A DNA stretch of 64,000 nucleotides from contig CAVZHI010000001.1 in assembly GCA_963775015.1 (NCBI GenBank), forward strand, positions 310,001-374,000, written 5' to 3'. Each line of letters opens with the position of its first letter. The stretch's first letter is position 1. The notes beneath the pieces were generated by a model. That model was not told where the DNA came from and did not search any database. It worked only from the letters and a program-made list of their open reading frames with translations. Of the stretch, positions 35,475 through 44,459 are shown piece after piece. The DNA comes from JAEMQF01 sp963775015. Its GTDB lineage: Bacteria; Pseudomonadota; Gammaproteobacteria; Burkholderiales; Burkholderiaceae_C. The position numbers were made by a program, and so were the translations under genes.

Positions 35475-36590
35475 CTACTTGCGCTTGACTTCGCCGGCTT
35501 GGGTCATCAGACAGGCGACAACGATGTCGTCGTCCATCGGCACGTTGAACGTTCCTTCCTTCGTGAGCACGAGCTTGAGGAAGTCGAGCACGTTGCGCGC
35601 ATAGAGGCTGCTGGCGTCTGCCGCGACGAGCGCCGCCAGATTGGTTTCGCCGACGAGCGTGACGCCGTGCTTGATCACCGTCTTGCCCGGCTCGGTGAGC
35701 GGGCAGTTGCCGCCCGCCGGCGCGGCGATGTCGACGATCACCGAACCCGGTTTCATCGCCTTCACCATCTCTTCGGTGACGAGCACCGGCGCGGCGCGGC
35801 CGGGAATGAGCGCGGTCGTGATCACGATGTCGGCGGCAGCGACGCGCTTCGCGACTTCGACTTTCTGCCGATCGAGCCAGCTCTGCGGCATCGGTCTTGC
35901 GTAGCCGCCCACGCCTTCGGCAGCTTCCTTTTCCTCCGCGGTCTCATACGGCACGTCGATGAACTTCGCGCCGAGCGATTCGACCTGCTCCTTGACGCTC
36001 GGCCGCACGTCGCTCGCTTCGATCACAGCGCCGAGGCGCTTCGCCGTCGCGATCGCCTGCAGGCCGGCGACACCGACACCGAGAATCACGACCCGCGCCG
36101 CCTTCACCGTTCCGGCGGCGGTCATCAACATCGGGAAGAAGCGCTGGTACTTGTCGGCGGCGATCATCACCGCCTTGTAGCCGGCGATGTTCGCCTGGCT
36201 CGAGAGCACGTCCATGCTTTGTGCGCGCGTCGTGCGCGGCGCGGCCTCCAGGGCGAAGCTCGTCAGGCCAGCGCTTGCGAGGCGCGAGAGGCCTTCTTTG
36301 TCGAACGGGTTCAGCATGCCCACCAGTGCTGCGCCGCTCTTCATGAGGGGCAGCTCGGCCTCGCCCGGCGCGCGCACCTTGAGGACGAGGTCACAGCCGA
36401 ATGCGCCGGACTTGTCGGTGATCTCCGCACCGGCAGCCTGGTACGCGGCGTCGGTGCTGCTCGCTGCCACACCGGCGCCCGACTCGACCCGGATCACGTG
36501 GCCCAGCGCCTTCAGCTTCTTCGCCGTCTCGGGCGTCATCGCGACGCGGGATTCACCTGCCGCGGTTTCGCGCGGCACTCCGATCAACAT
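35475..36590 (-). CDS. pntAA: NAD(P) transhydrogenase alpha subunit, NAD-binding part
   Basis: 371 residues related to alanine dehydrogenase. N-terminal MLIGVPRETAAGESRVAMTPE is followed by the NAD Rossmann motif ARVVILGVGVAGLQAIATAKRLGA and the GYARPMPQSWLDRQKVEVAKR loop. It is first in the pntAA-pntAB-pntB operon, 26 bases ahead of pntAB. It hydride-donates from NADH. The operon is complete and looks functional, giving this catabolic region an NADPH supply. Confidence 0.95.
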   Translation of the reverse strand: MLIGVPRETAAGESRVAMTPETAKKLKALGHVIRVESGAGVAASSTDAAYQAAGAEITDKSGAFGCDLVLKVRAPGEAELPLMKSGAALVGMLNPFDKEGLSRLASAGLTSFALEAAPRTTRAQSMDVLSSQANIAGYKAVMIAADKYQRFFPMLMTAAGTVKAARVVILGVGVAGLQAIATAKRLGAVIEASDVRPSVKEQVESLGAKFIDVPYETAEEKEAAEGVGGYARPMPQSWLDRQKVEVAKRVAAADIVITTALIPGRAAPVLVTEEMVKAMKPGSVIVDIAAPAGGNCPLTEPGKTVIKHGVTLVGETNLAALVAADASSLYARNVLDFLKLVLTKEGTFNVPMDDDIVVACLMTQAGEVKRK

Positions 36591-36706
36591 GGCTTGCTCC
36601 TCGTCTTGTAGGCCGCGGCGCAGGCGGGTTGCCTCCGCGCTGCGGCGCGTTTCGAGCGACGAGCATACACAAGAAGTTGCGCCGCGCGCGGCGCCGGCTC
36701 AACGCC

Positions 36707-37990
36707 TCAGGCCGGGGTGTCGATCATGAATGCGGTCTGCGCCGGGCGCCCGGGCAATTCGAGCTGCGCCGTCTGGCCCGGCGTGCTCGAAATTCGCTGA
36801 CCGCGCCGATACACGGCGAGGCGCGTCGCGCGCAGGCGGATCGCCTCGACGGGATCGCGCGCCTGCAGCAGCACGAAGTCGGCATGGGCGCCCGCCGCGA
36901 TGCCGTAACCTTCGAGGCCAAGAATTCGCGCCGGGGCACTTGTTACGGCGGCGAAACAGTGGCGCATCGCCTCTTGCCCCGTCATCTGCGCGACGTGCAA
37001 TCCCATGTGCGCCACTTCGAGCATGTCCGCGGCGCCGAGGCTGTACCACGGGTCCATCACGCAATCGTGGCCGAACGCGACCGTCAAACCATGCGCCAGC
37101 AGCTCAGGAACGCGCGTCATGCCGCGCCGCTTCGGGTAGCTGTCGTGGCGGCCCTGAATCGTGATGTTGATGAGCGGATTGCTCACCACGTTCAATTGCG
37201 CCTCCGCCATCAACGGCAGCAACTTGGACACATAGTAGTTGTCCATCGAGTGCATCGACGTCAGGTGCGAGCCCGTGACGCGGCCGTGCAGCCCGAGGCG
37301 CTGCGTTTCATGGGCGAGGGTTTCGACGTGGCGCGACAACGGGTCGTCGGTCTCGTCGCAATGCATGTCGACCCTTCGCCCCTGCTCGGCGGCGAGTTCG
37401 CACAGGAGGCGCACGCTGTCCGCGCCCTCCTGCATCGTGCGCTCGAAGTGCGGAATGCCGCCGACCACGTCGACGCCCATCGCCAGCGCACGCTTCAATT
37501 GCTCCAGCGCACCCGGGCATCGCAGCACGCCGTCTTGGGGGAAAGCGACGAGTTGCAAGTCGAGGTACGGTGCAACGCGGCGTTTCACGTCGAGCAGCGC
37601 CTCCACGGCGAGCAGGCGCGGATCGCAGATGTCGACATGGGAGCGGATCGCGAGCAGTCCCTTCGCGACGGCCCAGTCGCAATAGGCGAGCGCACGCTCG
37701 ATCAGCGCCTCGGCGCTGAGCTGCGGCTTGAGTTCGCCCCAAAGGGCGATGCCCTCGAGCAGCGTGCCGCTCGCGTTGACTCGCGGCAGGCCGTAGCTCA
37801 GCGTCGCATCCATGTGGAAGTGCGCGTCGACAAACGGCGCGCTGAGCAGGTGGCCCTCTGCGTCGAGGCGCTCGTGCGCAGGCGCGTCCAGGCCGGGCGT
37901 GACCTCGACGATGCGCCCGGCGCTGACGGCGACCGACATGTCGCGCCGGCCGTCGACGAGGCTGGCGTTGCGAATCAGCAGATCAAGCAT
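36707..37990 (-). CDS. CodA-like deaminase with Asp-314 equivalent replaced by Cys
   Basis: A 427-residue amidohydrolase close to E. coli cytosine deaminase over its whole length. Metal ligands are His57 and His59 (DAHFHMD), His210 (MHCDE) and Asp309 (GHD). Glu213 and His242 supply proton transfer. The residue after the metal Asp, the Asp-314 that discriminates substrate in CodA, is Cys310 (GHDCVMDPW). Homologues lacking that Asp are known to deaminate 5-methylcytosine to thymine. It is the last gene of an operon with a BMP-type base/nucleoside importer, which fits nucleobase salvage. Confidence 0.85.
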   Translation of the reverse strand: MLDLLIRNASLVDGRRDMSVAVSAGRIVEVTPGLDAPAHERLDAEGHLLSAPFVDAHFHMDATLSYGLPRVNASGTLLEGIALWGELKPQLSAEALIERALAYCDWAVAKGLLAIRSHVDICDPRLLAVEALLDVKRRVAPYLDLQLVAFPQDGVLRCPGALEQLKRALAMGVDVVGGIPHFERTMQEGADSVRLLCELAAEQGRRVDMHCDETDDPLSRHVETLAHETQRLGLHGRVTGSHLTSMHSMDNYYVSKLLPLMAEAQLNVVSNPLINITIQGRHDSYPKRRGMTRVPELLAHGLTVAFGHDCVMDPWYSLGAADMLEVAHMGLHVAQMTGQEAMRHCFAAVTSAPARILGLEGYGIAAGAHADFVLLQARDPVEAIRLRATRLAVYRRGQRISSTPGQTAQLELPGRPAQTAFMIDTPA

Positions 37991-38031
37991 GGCTGCGGCT
38001 CCCGGTGTTCTGTTGGCGTGGCGCTGGCGGG

Positions 38032-38955
38032 CTAGCGCTCGCCCCTGCGATACGGCTTCATCAACGCCGCAGGATAAGCCGCCTTGCGCGCGACGAGCAC
38101 GAGCGCGACGATCGACAGCGCGTAGGGCAGCATCAGGTACACCTGATAAGGCAGCGTCGCCGCGCCCGACTGCTGCAAGCGCAGTTGCAACGCGTCGAAC
38201 ATCGCGAACAGCAGCGCGCCGAGCAGCGCCTTGCCCGGCTGCCACGACGCGAACACGACGAGCGCGACGCAGACCCAGCCGCGGCCGTTCACCATGTTGA
38301 AGAAAAACGCGTTGAACGCGGCGAGCGTGAGGAAGGAACCCGCCACGCCCATCAATGCCGACCCGGCGACGATCGCCCCGGTGCGCACCGCCGCCACCGA
38401 GACCCCCTGGCCTTCGGCGGCGTGCGGGTTCTCGCCCACCATGCGCAGCGCCAGTCCCGCCGGCGTGCGGTAAAGCAAGTAGCCGAGCAGCGGCACGAGC
38501 GCGAGTGCGAGCAGCGTCATCGGCGTTTGTTGCTCGAGGATGGGAACGCTCAGCCCGGTCATTTCGCTGAACGGCTGCACTGTCGGCGGCGTGTTCACCT
38601 TGGGGAAGCCGACCCGATAGCCGTAATAGCTGAGCGCGGTCGCGAGCAAGGTGATTCCCAGGCCCGACACATGCTGCGACAGCGCAAGCGTCACGGTCAA
38701 CAGCGCATGCAACAAGCCGAACAGCGCACCGGTCAGCGCCGCCACCGCGACCCCGCCCCACAGAGGGAGGCCGCTGTAGACCGCGAGCCAGCCGCTGAAA
38801 GCCCCCGCGACCATGATGCCCTCGATGCCCAGGTTCAGCACACCCGCGCGCTCGCAAAGCAGCACGCCGAGCGTGCCCAGCACCAAGGGGGTGGCGATGC
38901 GCAGCACCGCGACCCAGAACGAGGCGTGGGTCATGATGTCGAGCACTTCCGTCAC
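38032..38955 (-). CDS. ABC transporter permease, nucleoside/base type (second)
   Basis: 307 residues, hydrophobic, of the BPD_transp_2 fold. The EAA-like region is seen as GENPHAAEGQGVSVAAVRTGAIVAGSALMGVAGSF. It matches the NupQ/YufQ partner in BMP-linked importers. The GTG start overlaps the previous permease stop by 4 bases (GTGA). It forms the heterodimeric channel with the 38952-40028 product. Confidence 0.92.
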   Translation of the reverse strand: MTEVLDIMTHASFWVAVLRIATPLVLGTLGVLLCERAGVLNLGIEGIMVAGAFSGWLAVYSGLPLWGGVAVAALTGALFGLLHALLTVTLALSQHVSGLGITLLATALSYYGYRVGFPKVNTPPTVQPFSEMTGLSVPILEQQTPMTLLALALVPLLGYLLYRTPAGLALRMVGENPHAAEGQGVSVAAVRTGAIVAGSALMGVAGSFLTLAAFNAFFFNMVNGRGWVCVALVVFASWQPGKALLGALLFAMFDALQLRLQQSGAATLPYQVYLMLPYALSIVALVLVARKAAYPAALMKPYRRGER

Positions 38956-40028
38956 GGCGATTGGCTCGCGGACACCCGGACCCGATACTGCGTGAACAGC
39001 GTCGCCACCAGCACCGCGAGCAACGACGTCGCAACGATCACGTCGGCGAGGTAAGTCGGCACGCCGACCGCGCGGCTCATGCTGTCCGCGCCGACCAAAA
39101 TTCCGGCGATGAAGATCGCGGCGGCCAGCACACCCAGCGGGTTCAGCGCCGCGAGCATCGCGATCACGATGCCGCTGTAGCCGTAGCCCGGCGACATGTC
39201 CAGGGTCACGTAGCCGGTGCGGCCGGCGACTTCCACCGCGCCAGCCAGGCCCGCGAGGGCACCCGACAGCAGCGCGACGATCACAGTCGTGCGCAGCGCT
39301 GGAACCCCGACAAACGCCGCGGCGCGTGCATTGGCACCCGTCGCGCGGATCTGAAATCCCAGCAACGTGTACTTGAAAACCGCCGCCAGCGCCAGCGCCA
39401 ACGCCCCGGCGAGCAGCAAGCCGCTGTGGACGCGCGTGCCGGGAACAAGTTTGCTGAGTTCGAGTTCGCTCGCGAGCGCGAGGCTTTGCGGCCAGCCCAG
39501 TGCCGCCGGGTCTTTCATCGCGCCGTCGAGCAGCGCCGACACGCCGAGCAGCGCGATGAAGTTCAGCAACAGCGTCGTCACGACTTCATCGACGCCCAGG
39601 CGTGCCTTCAGCAATGCCGGCACGAGCAGCAGCATGGCGCCTGCGAGCGCCGCAGCGAGCAGCATCGCCGGAAACACGAGCCACACCGGCGCCGCGAGTT
39701 CGCCGCCCGCCGCCACACCACCCACCGCGACTGCGGCCAGCGCGCCGGCGTAGAGCTGGCCTTCGGCGCCGATGTTGTACAGGCGCGTCTTGAACGCGAC
39801 CGTCGCGGCCAGGCCGGTCAGGATCAGCGGCACGGCGCGCGTCAGCGTTTCGCTCCACGCGAACACCGAGCCGAAGCCACCTTGCAGCATCAGTGCATAG
39901 GTTTGTCCCACCGGCGCTCCCGCCCACGCGACGAGCAGCGAGCTCACGAGCAGCGTGAACGATATTGCCGCGAGTGGCGCGAGCAGGAGCGCGGCACTCG
40001 AGGACTGATGGCGCGGTTCGAGGCGCAT
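38952..40028 (-). CDS. ABC transporter permease, nucleoside/base type (first)
   Basis: 358 residues with about nine membrane segments and the conserved LYNIGAEGQLYAGALAAV and ATGANARAAAFVGVPALRTTV motifs of NupP/YufP-like permeases. It follows the ATPase gene by 27 bases. Partner of the second permease in an import complex. Confidence 0.92.
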   Translation of the reverse strand: MRLEPRHQSSSAALLLAPLAAISFTLLVSSLLVAWAGAPVGQTYALMLQGGFGSVFAWSETLTRAVPLILTGLAATVAFKTRLYNIGAEGQLYAGALAAVAVGGVAAGGELAAPVWLVFPAMLLAAALAGAMLLLVPALLKARLGVDEVVTTLLLNFIALLGVSALLDGAMKDPAALGWPQSLALASELELSKLVPGTRVHSGLLLAGALALALAAVFKYTLLGFQIRATGANARAAAFVGVPALRTTVIVALLSGALAGLAGAVEVAGRTGYVTLDMSPGYGYSGIVIAMLAALNPLGVLAAAIFIAGILVGADSMSRAVGVPTYLADVIVATSLLAVLVATLFTQYRVRVSASQSP

Positions 40029-40055
40029 GGCCGGGCGGGCTTTGCAGTGGCGCTT

Positions 40056-41621
40056 TCAAGCGGCGAGCGCGGCGCTTGCCGACGCTGCGCCGGCCATCGC
40101 CAGTCCCAGGCTTTCGCGCGTCCATTCGTGGCCTTGCCGCGCCGCGCTGAGGCGGCCTCGGTACAACACCGCGATCCGGTCGCCGAGCGCGATCACTTCG
40201 TCCAGATCGTCGGAGATCAACAGCACGGCCGCGCCGGCGTCGCGCGCGGCGAGCAACTGCTGCTGCACGAACGCGACTGCGCCGACATCGAGGCCCCAGC
40301 TCGGCTGGTGCGCGACGATCAACCGCGCCGGCTGGCCATCCGGAGCGATCAGGGCGCGCGCCAGAATCAACTTCTGCAGATTGCCGCCCGACAGGGCGCG
40401 CGCCGGCGCGTCCAGGCCGGCGCCGCGCACGCCGAAGCGTTCCAGCAGCTGTTGCGCGAAGCCGCGCGCTGCGGTGCGGCGCACCCATCTCAATCCGAGT
40501 GCGCTGCGGCTGAAGGTCGCGCTGCTCCAACGTTCGGCGCAAGCGTTTTCCCAGACGGCCAAGTCGCCGATCGCCCCCGTGCCCTGGCGGTCTTCGGGAA
40601 TGCGCGCCACGCCTTGCGCGACCAGCGCCGCCGGATCGGCGCGCAATGCCTGGCCGTGCAGCGCGGCGCGGCCTGAAGCGACGGCGCGAGTGCCGCACAG
40701 CAGATCGGCAAGCGCCGCCTGGCCGTTGCCCGAGACACCGGCGATCGCGACGATCTCGCCGCCGTGCAGCGCGAGCGAAACCCCGGCCAGGCGATCGCGC
40801 GCCGATCCTGCGGTGTGTACATCGTCGAGCCGGCACACCGGTTCGGCCGACGGGCGCGCCCCGCCGCGCTGCGGCTGCGCTACGTCGTGGCCGACCATCC
40901 ACAGGGCGAGCTGCGCCGCGCTCACGTCGCTGGCCTTTGCTTGGGCGACGAGTTTGCCGGCACGCAACACGGCGATGCGGTCCGAGATCCGCAGCACCTC
41001 GTCGAGCTTATGGCTGATGAAAATGATCGCCAGACCCTGCGCGACCATCTGGCCCAGCGTATCGAACAGCGCCTCGCTCTCCTGCGGCGTGAGCACGGCG
41101 GTCGGCTCATCCAGGATCAGGATGCGCGCGCCGCTGCCGCCTTCGTTGCCCATCAGCGCTTTCAGGATCTCGACGCGCTGGCGTTCGCCCACCGACAAGT
41201 CAGCGACGCGCGCGTCGGGCTGCACCGACAGGCCGAAGCGCTGCGCGACGTCGAGCAGGCGTTTGCGCGCCGCGCTGCGGCGCGACCAGGGCCGCCAGAG
41301 CGGCTCGCTGCCCACCATCACGTTGTCGAGCACGGTCAGGTTGTGTGCGAGCGTCGAATGCTGGTGCACCATGCCGATGCCCGCCGCGAGCGCGGCGCGC
41401 GGCTGGCCCGGCGGCAGCGGTGCGCCGAACGCTTCAATCGTTCCGGCATCGGCGACGTAATGGCCGAACAGGATCGCCACCAGCGTGCTCTTGCCGGCGC
41501 CGTTTTCGCCGAGCAAGGCGAGCACTTCGCCGCGCTGCAGGTCGAGCGAGATCGAATCGTTCGCAAGCAGCGAGCCGAAGCGCTTCGTGATGCCTTGCAG
41601 GCGCAGGACGCAATCGGTCAT
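40056..41621 (-). CDS. ABC transporter ATPase, two nucleotide-binding domains
   Basis: 521 residues with tandem ABC domains as in NupO/YufO and sugar ATPases. The first has Walker A GENGAGKST, signature LSVGERQRVEILKAL and Walker B ILILDEPTAVLTP. The second has a degenerate Walker A (GVSGNGQAALADLLCG), signature LSGGNLQKLILARAL and a replaced Walker B (RLIVAHQPSWGLDVGA). One active and one degenerate site is normal for this family. It is separated from the binding-protein gene by a REP-like element. Confidence 0.94.
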   Translation of the reverse strand: MTDCVLRLQGITKRFGSLLANDSISLDLQRGEVLALLGENGAGKSTLVAILFGHYVADAGTIEAFGAPLPPGQPRAALAAGIGMVHQHSTLAHNLTVLDNVMVGSEPLWRPWSRRSAARKRLLDVAQRFGLSVQPDARVADLSVGERQRVEILKALMGNEGGSGARILILDEPTAVLTPQESEALFDTLGQMVAQGLAIIFISHKLDEVLRISDRIAVLRAGKLVAQAKASDVSAAQLALWMVGHDVAQPQRGGARPSAEPVCRLDDVHTAGSARDRLAGVSLALHGGEIVAIAGVSGNGQAALADLLCGTRAVASGRAALHGQALRADPAALVAQGVARIPEDRQGTGAIGDLAVWENACAERWSSATFSRSALGLRWVRRTAARGFAQQLLERFGVRGAGLDAPARALSGGNLQKLILARALIAPDGQPARLIVAHQPSWGLDVGAVAFVQQQLLAARDAGAAVLLISDDLDEVIALGDRIAVLYRGRLSAARQGHEWTRESLGLAMAGAASASAALAA

Positions 41622-41638
41622 CGCTTCGCCTGTGACCC

Positions 41639-41706
41639 GTCATCGCGGCGAAAGCCGGAACCCACCGGTTTGGGTGGACGTGGATCCCGGCTTTCGCCGG
41701 GATGAC
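41639..41706. repeat. REP-like double-hairpin repeat, copy 2
   Basis: The right hairpin is ATCCCGGC-TTTC-GCCGGGAT followed by GAC. The left hairpin GCGGC-GAAA-GCCGG is imperfect. A small CCCACC/GGTTTGGGTGG pair lies between. It sits between the ABC binding-protein gene and the ATPase gene. Confidence 0.82.
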
Positions 41707-41730
41707 GGAAGGGCAAGGGTGCAGAGCCCG

Positions 41731-42732
41731 CTACTTGGCCGTGGACTTGGGCTGCTCGTCGTCCACCTTCACCGTGAAGCTGCCCGCGAGGATGGCTTTC
41801 TCCTTGGCGCGCATTTTCGCCACCACATCGGCCGGCACCTTCTTCTCGAACGTTCCCAGCGGCGCGAGCTCCGAGCCCTTGTGCTTCATCATCGAGTAGG
41901 GGCCGTAGTCTTCGGCGGCGAACTTGCCATCCTTCACCAGCTTGATCGCCCGGTCGATGCTCGGCTCCATGTGCCAGAGTGCCGAGGCGACGACGGTGTC
42001 GGGGTATTTGTCTTGCGTATTGATGACGTTGCCGATCGCCAGCTTGCCTTTTTCCTTGGCCGCGTCGCTGACGCCAAAGCGCTCGGCGTACATCACGTCG
42101 GCTCCTTTGTCCATCATCGCGATCGCCGCCTCCTTGGCCTTGGGCGGGTCGAACCAACTGTTGATGAAGCTCACCGTGAACTCGACTTTTGGATTCACTT
42201 CCTTGGCGCCCGCCATGAACGCGTTCATGAGGCGGTTCACTTCGGGGATCGGAAAACCACCGACCATGCCGATCTTGTTGCTCTTCGTCATTCCGCCGGC
42301 GACCATTCCGGAGAGGTAGGCAGGCTCCTGGATGTAGTTGTCGAACACGGCGAAGTTGGGCGCCTGCGGCTTGCCCGAGCTGCCCATGAGGAATGCGACC
42401 TTGGGGAAGTCCTTCGCGACCTTGCGCCCAGCAGCTTCGACGCCGAACACTTCGCCGACGATCAAGGTGTTGCCGCCGGTCGCGTACTCGCGCATGACGC
42501 GCTCGTAGTCGGCGTTCGCGACGTTCTCGCTCGCCTTGTATTCGATCTCGCCGCGCGCGGCGGCAGCGTTCAACGCCTTGTGGATGCGGCTCACCCATTG
42601 CTGCTCGAAGGGCACGGTGTAGATGCCGGCGACTTTGAGTTTGGCTTGGGCGAGGGCCAGGCCGGGCGCGGCGAGCGCGACGGAACACGCCAAGGCGAGC
42701 AGGGTGCGGCGCAGGGCAAGGTGGGTAGACAT
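41731..42732 (-). CDS. BMP-family ABC substrate-binding protein
   Basis: 333 residues with a signal peptide ending at ALAQAK (about residue 29). It carries the Bmp/PnrA-type body KVAGIYTVPFEQQWVSRIHKAL, SGMVAGGMTKSNKIGMVGGFPIPEVNR and NVINTQDKYPDTVVASALWHM. GAGGAG stands before the ATG at 42732. It is periplasmic and lacks a lipobox, unlike many Gram-positive members. The ligand is probably a nucleobase or nucleoside given the downstream deaminase. Confidence 0.92.
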   Translation of the reverse strand: MSTHLALRRTLLALACSVALAAPGLALAQAKLKVAGIYTVPFEQQWVSRIHKALNAAAARGEIEYKASENVANADYERVMREYATGGNTLIVGEVFGVEAAGRKVAKDFPKVAFLMGSSGKPQAPNFAVFDNYIQEPAYLSGMVAGGMTKSNKIGMVGGFPIPEVNRLMNAFMAGAKEVNPKVEFTVSFINSWFDPPKAKEAAIAMMDKGADVMYAERFGVSDAAKEKGKLAIGNVINTQDKYPDTVVASALWHMEPSIDRAIKLVKDGKFAAEDYGPYSMMKHKGSELAPLGTFEKKVPADVVAKMRAKEKAILAGSFTVKVDDEQPKSTAK

Positions 42733-42902
42733 GGTTTCTCCTCGAAGACTGGGTGGAAGGGCTGGGGGAGGCTGCGCTGCGATGCGCGCCCGCCGTGCCC
42801 GCATGTTGCCCAGACCGCGGCACCCGAGAAAGAGTGCTTATCCCTAGCCGGGCCAGCCACACGGCCGCAGACCGACGCGGCGACGCCGCGACACAATGGC
42901 GC

Positions 42903-43427
42903 ATGGCATCGTCCCCCAACCGCGCCGGCGCTGGCAGCGCCGAGCGCTGGAAACCCAGCGTCACCGTCGCGGCGATCATCGAACAGGACGGCCGCTACCT
43001 GCTCGTCGAGGAAAACACCGCCGAAGGATTGAAGCTGAACAACCCGGCCGGGCACCTTGACCCCGGCGAGTCGCCGCTGCAAGGCGTGGTGCGCGAAACG
43101 CTGGAGGAGACGGCGCGGCGCTTCGAGGCGCAGGCGGTGCTCGGCATCTACCTGTCGCGTTTTCGCCGTCAACGCAGCGGCGAAGACGTGACCTACTTGC
43201 GCATTGCGTTTTGCGGAACGGTGGGCGGGGTCGACCCGACGTTGCGCCTCGACGACCCCATCGTCCGCACGCTGTGGATGACACCTGACGAAGTGCGCGC
43301 CAGCACCGCACGCCATCGCAGCCCGCTGCTGCTGCGCTGCATCGAAGACCACCTCGCGGGCAAGCGCTTCGGCCTGGACCTGTTGCACGCCGACCCGACG
43401 CTGTGGCAGCCGGAGCTGCGACCCTGA
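42903..43427 (+). CDS. nudJ: Nudix hydrolase, NudJ-like
   Basis: 174 residues. The Nudix box is complete: GHLDPGESPLQGVVRETLEE with the catalytic EE. The N-terminal VTVAAIIEQDGRYLLVEE and tail resemble the phosphatase NudJ, which in E. coli and many proteobacteria lies directly before mnmA. Here mnmA is 1.8 kb away behind two inserted minus-strand genes. Likely substrates are nucleoside di/triphosphates or thiamine pyrophosphates. Confidence 0.85.
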   Translation: MASSPNRAGAGSAERWKPSVTVAAIIEQDGRYLLVEENTAEGLKLNNPAGHLDPGESPLQGVVRETLEETARRFEAQAVLGIYLSRFRRQRSGEDVTYLRIAFCGTVGGVDPTLRLDDPIVRTLWMTPDEVRASTARHRSPLLLRCIEDHLAGKRFGLDLLHADPTLWQPELRP

Positions 43428-43451
43428 AGCGGCTTTGAGCCGGCGCAGCGC

Positions 43452-44426
43452 TCAATCGGGTTTGATACCGGCGCGCGTCACGATCTCTTTCCAGACCTTC
43501 TGCTGCGCGGCGATGAACGCCGCAAACTCTTCCGGCGGGCCACCGCCGCCAACCGCGCTGTCGCTCGCAAAGCGCTCCGTCACGGAGTTCGACTTCAACG
43601 CCTTCAGCGACTCTTCCTGAAGCGCTTTCACGATCTCGCGCGGCGTCCCGGCAGGCGCGAGGATGCCGTACCACTGCGAGGTCTCGAAGTCCTTGTAGCC
43701 CATCTCGGCGACCGTGGGCACGTCGGGCAATTGCGCCAGTCGCATCGCCGTGCCCACCGCGATGGCGCGCAGTTTGCCGGCCTTGATGTGCGGCAGCAGC
43801 GCCGGCAAGCCTGCGGAAGACGCCTGGGTCCGCCCGGCGAGCAGGTCGGTGAGCTGCGGGCCTGTGCCGCGGTAGGGGATGTGCGTGATGAACATGCCGG
43901 TGACGAGTTTCAGGTACTCCATCGCCAGGTGCCCGGCGCTCGCGTTGCCGGCCGAGCCGTAGTTCAGCTTGCCCGGGTTCGCTTTCGCATAGGCGACGAA
44001 TTCCTTGAAGTCTTTCGCCTGAACATCAGGGTGGATGACGAACAGGTTCGGCACCTTGGCGAGCAACGTGACCGGAATGAAGTCCCGGTTCACGTCGTAC
44101 GGCTGATTCGGGAAAATGTACGGGTTCACCGCGAGCGAACCCACATGGCCGAGGATGATCGTGTGGCCGTCGGGCGCTGCCTTCGCCACATCCTGCATCG
44201 CCGGGATCCCGGCGCCGCCGCCTTTGTTCTCCACATAGACGGTCTGACCGAGTTGGCGCGTGAGCTCGTTCGCAACGGTTCGGGCGACGATCTCCGACGT
44301 CCCACCGGGCGCGAACGGAACGACGAAACGCACCGACTGCTTCGGCCAGGTGGCTTGCGACACAGAAAGCCGCGGCAGCATCAGCGCCAGCGCGGCAAGC
44401 AAGGTGCGTCGTTGCAAAGGGTTCAT
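43452..44426 (-). CDS. Orphan solute-binding protein, Bug/TctC family
   Basis: 324 residues. A signal peptide (RRTLLAALALMLPRLSVSQA) precedes VRFVVPFAPGGTSEIVARTV and ENKGGGAGIPAMQ loops of the Bug fold. No permease is adjacent, which is common: Bug receptors are far more numerous than TctAB pairs and may share them. ATG at 44426 (MNPLQRR) is chosen over an upstream in-frame codon. It is 33 bases after the SDR gene and probably cotranscribed. Confidence 0.9.
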   Translation of the reverse strand: MNPLQRRTLLAALALMLPRLSVSQATWPKQSVRFVVPFAPGGTSEIVARTVANELTRQLGQTVYVENKGGGAGIPAMQDVAKAAPDGHTIILGHVGSLAVNPYIFPNQPYDVNRDFIPVTLLAKVPNLFVIHPDVQAKDFKEFVAYAKANPGKLNYGSAGNASAGHLAMEYLKLVTGMFITHIPYRGTGPQLTDLLAGRTQASSAGLPALLPHIKAGKLRAIAVGTAMRLAQLPDVPTVAEMGYKDFETSQWYGILAPAGTPREIVKALQEESLKALKSNSVTERFASDSAVGGGGPPEEFAAFIAAQQKVWKEIVTRAGIKPD

Positions 44427-44459
44427 TCGCGCAACTCCCGGATCCACAGGTGCATTGGT

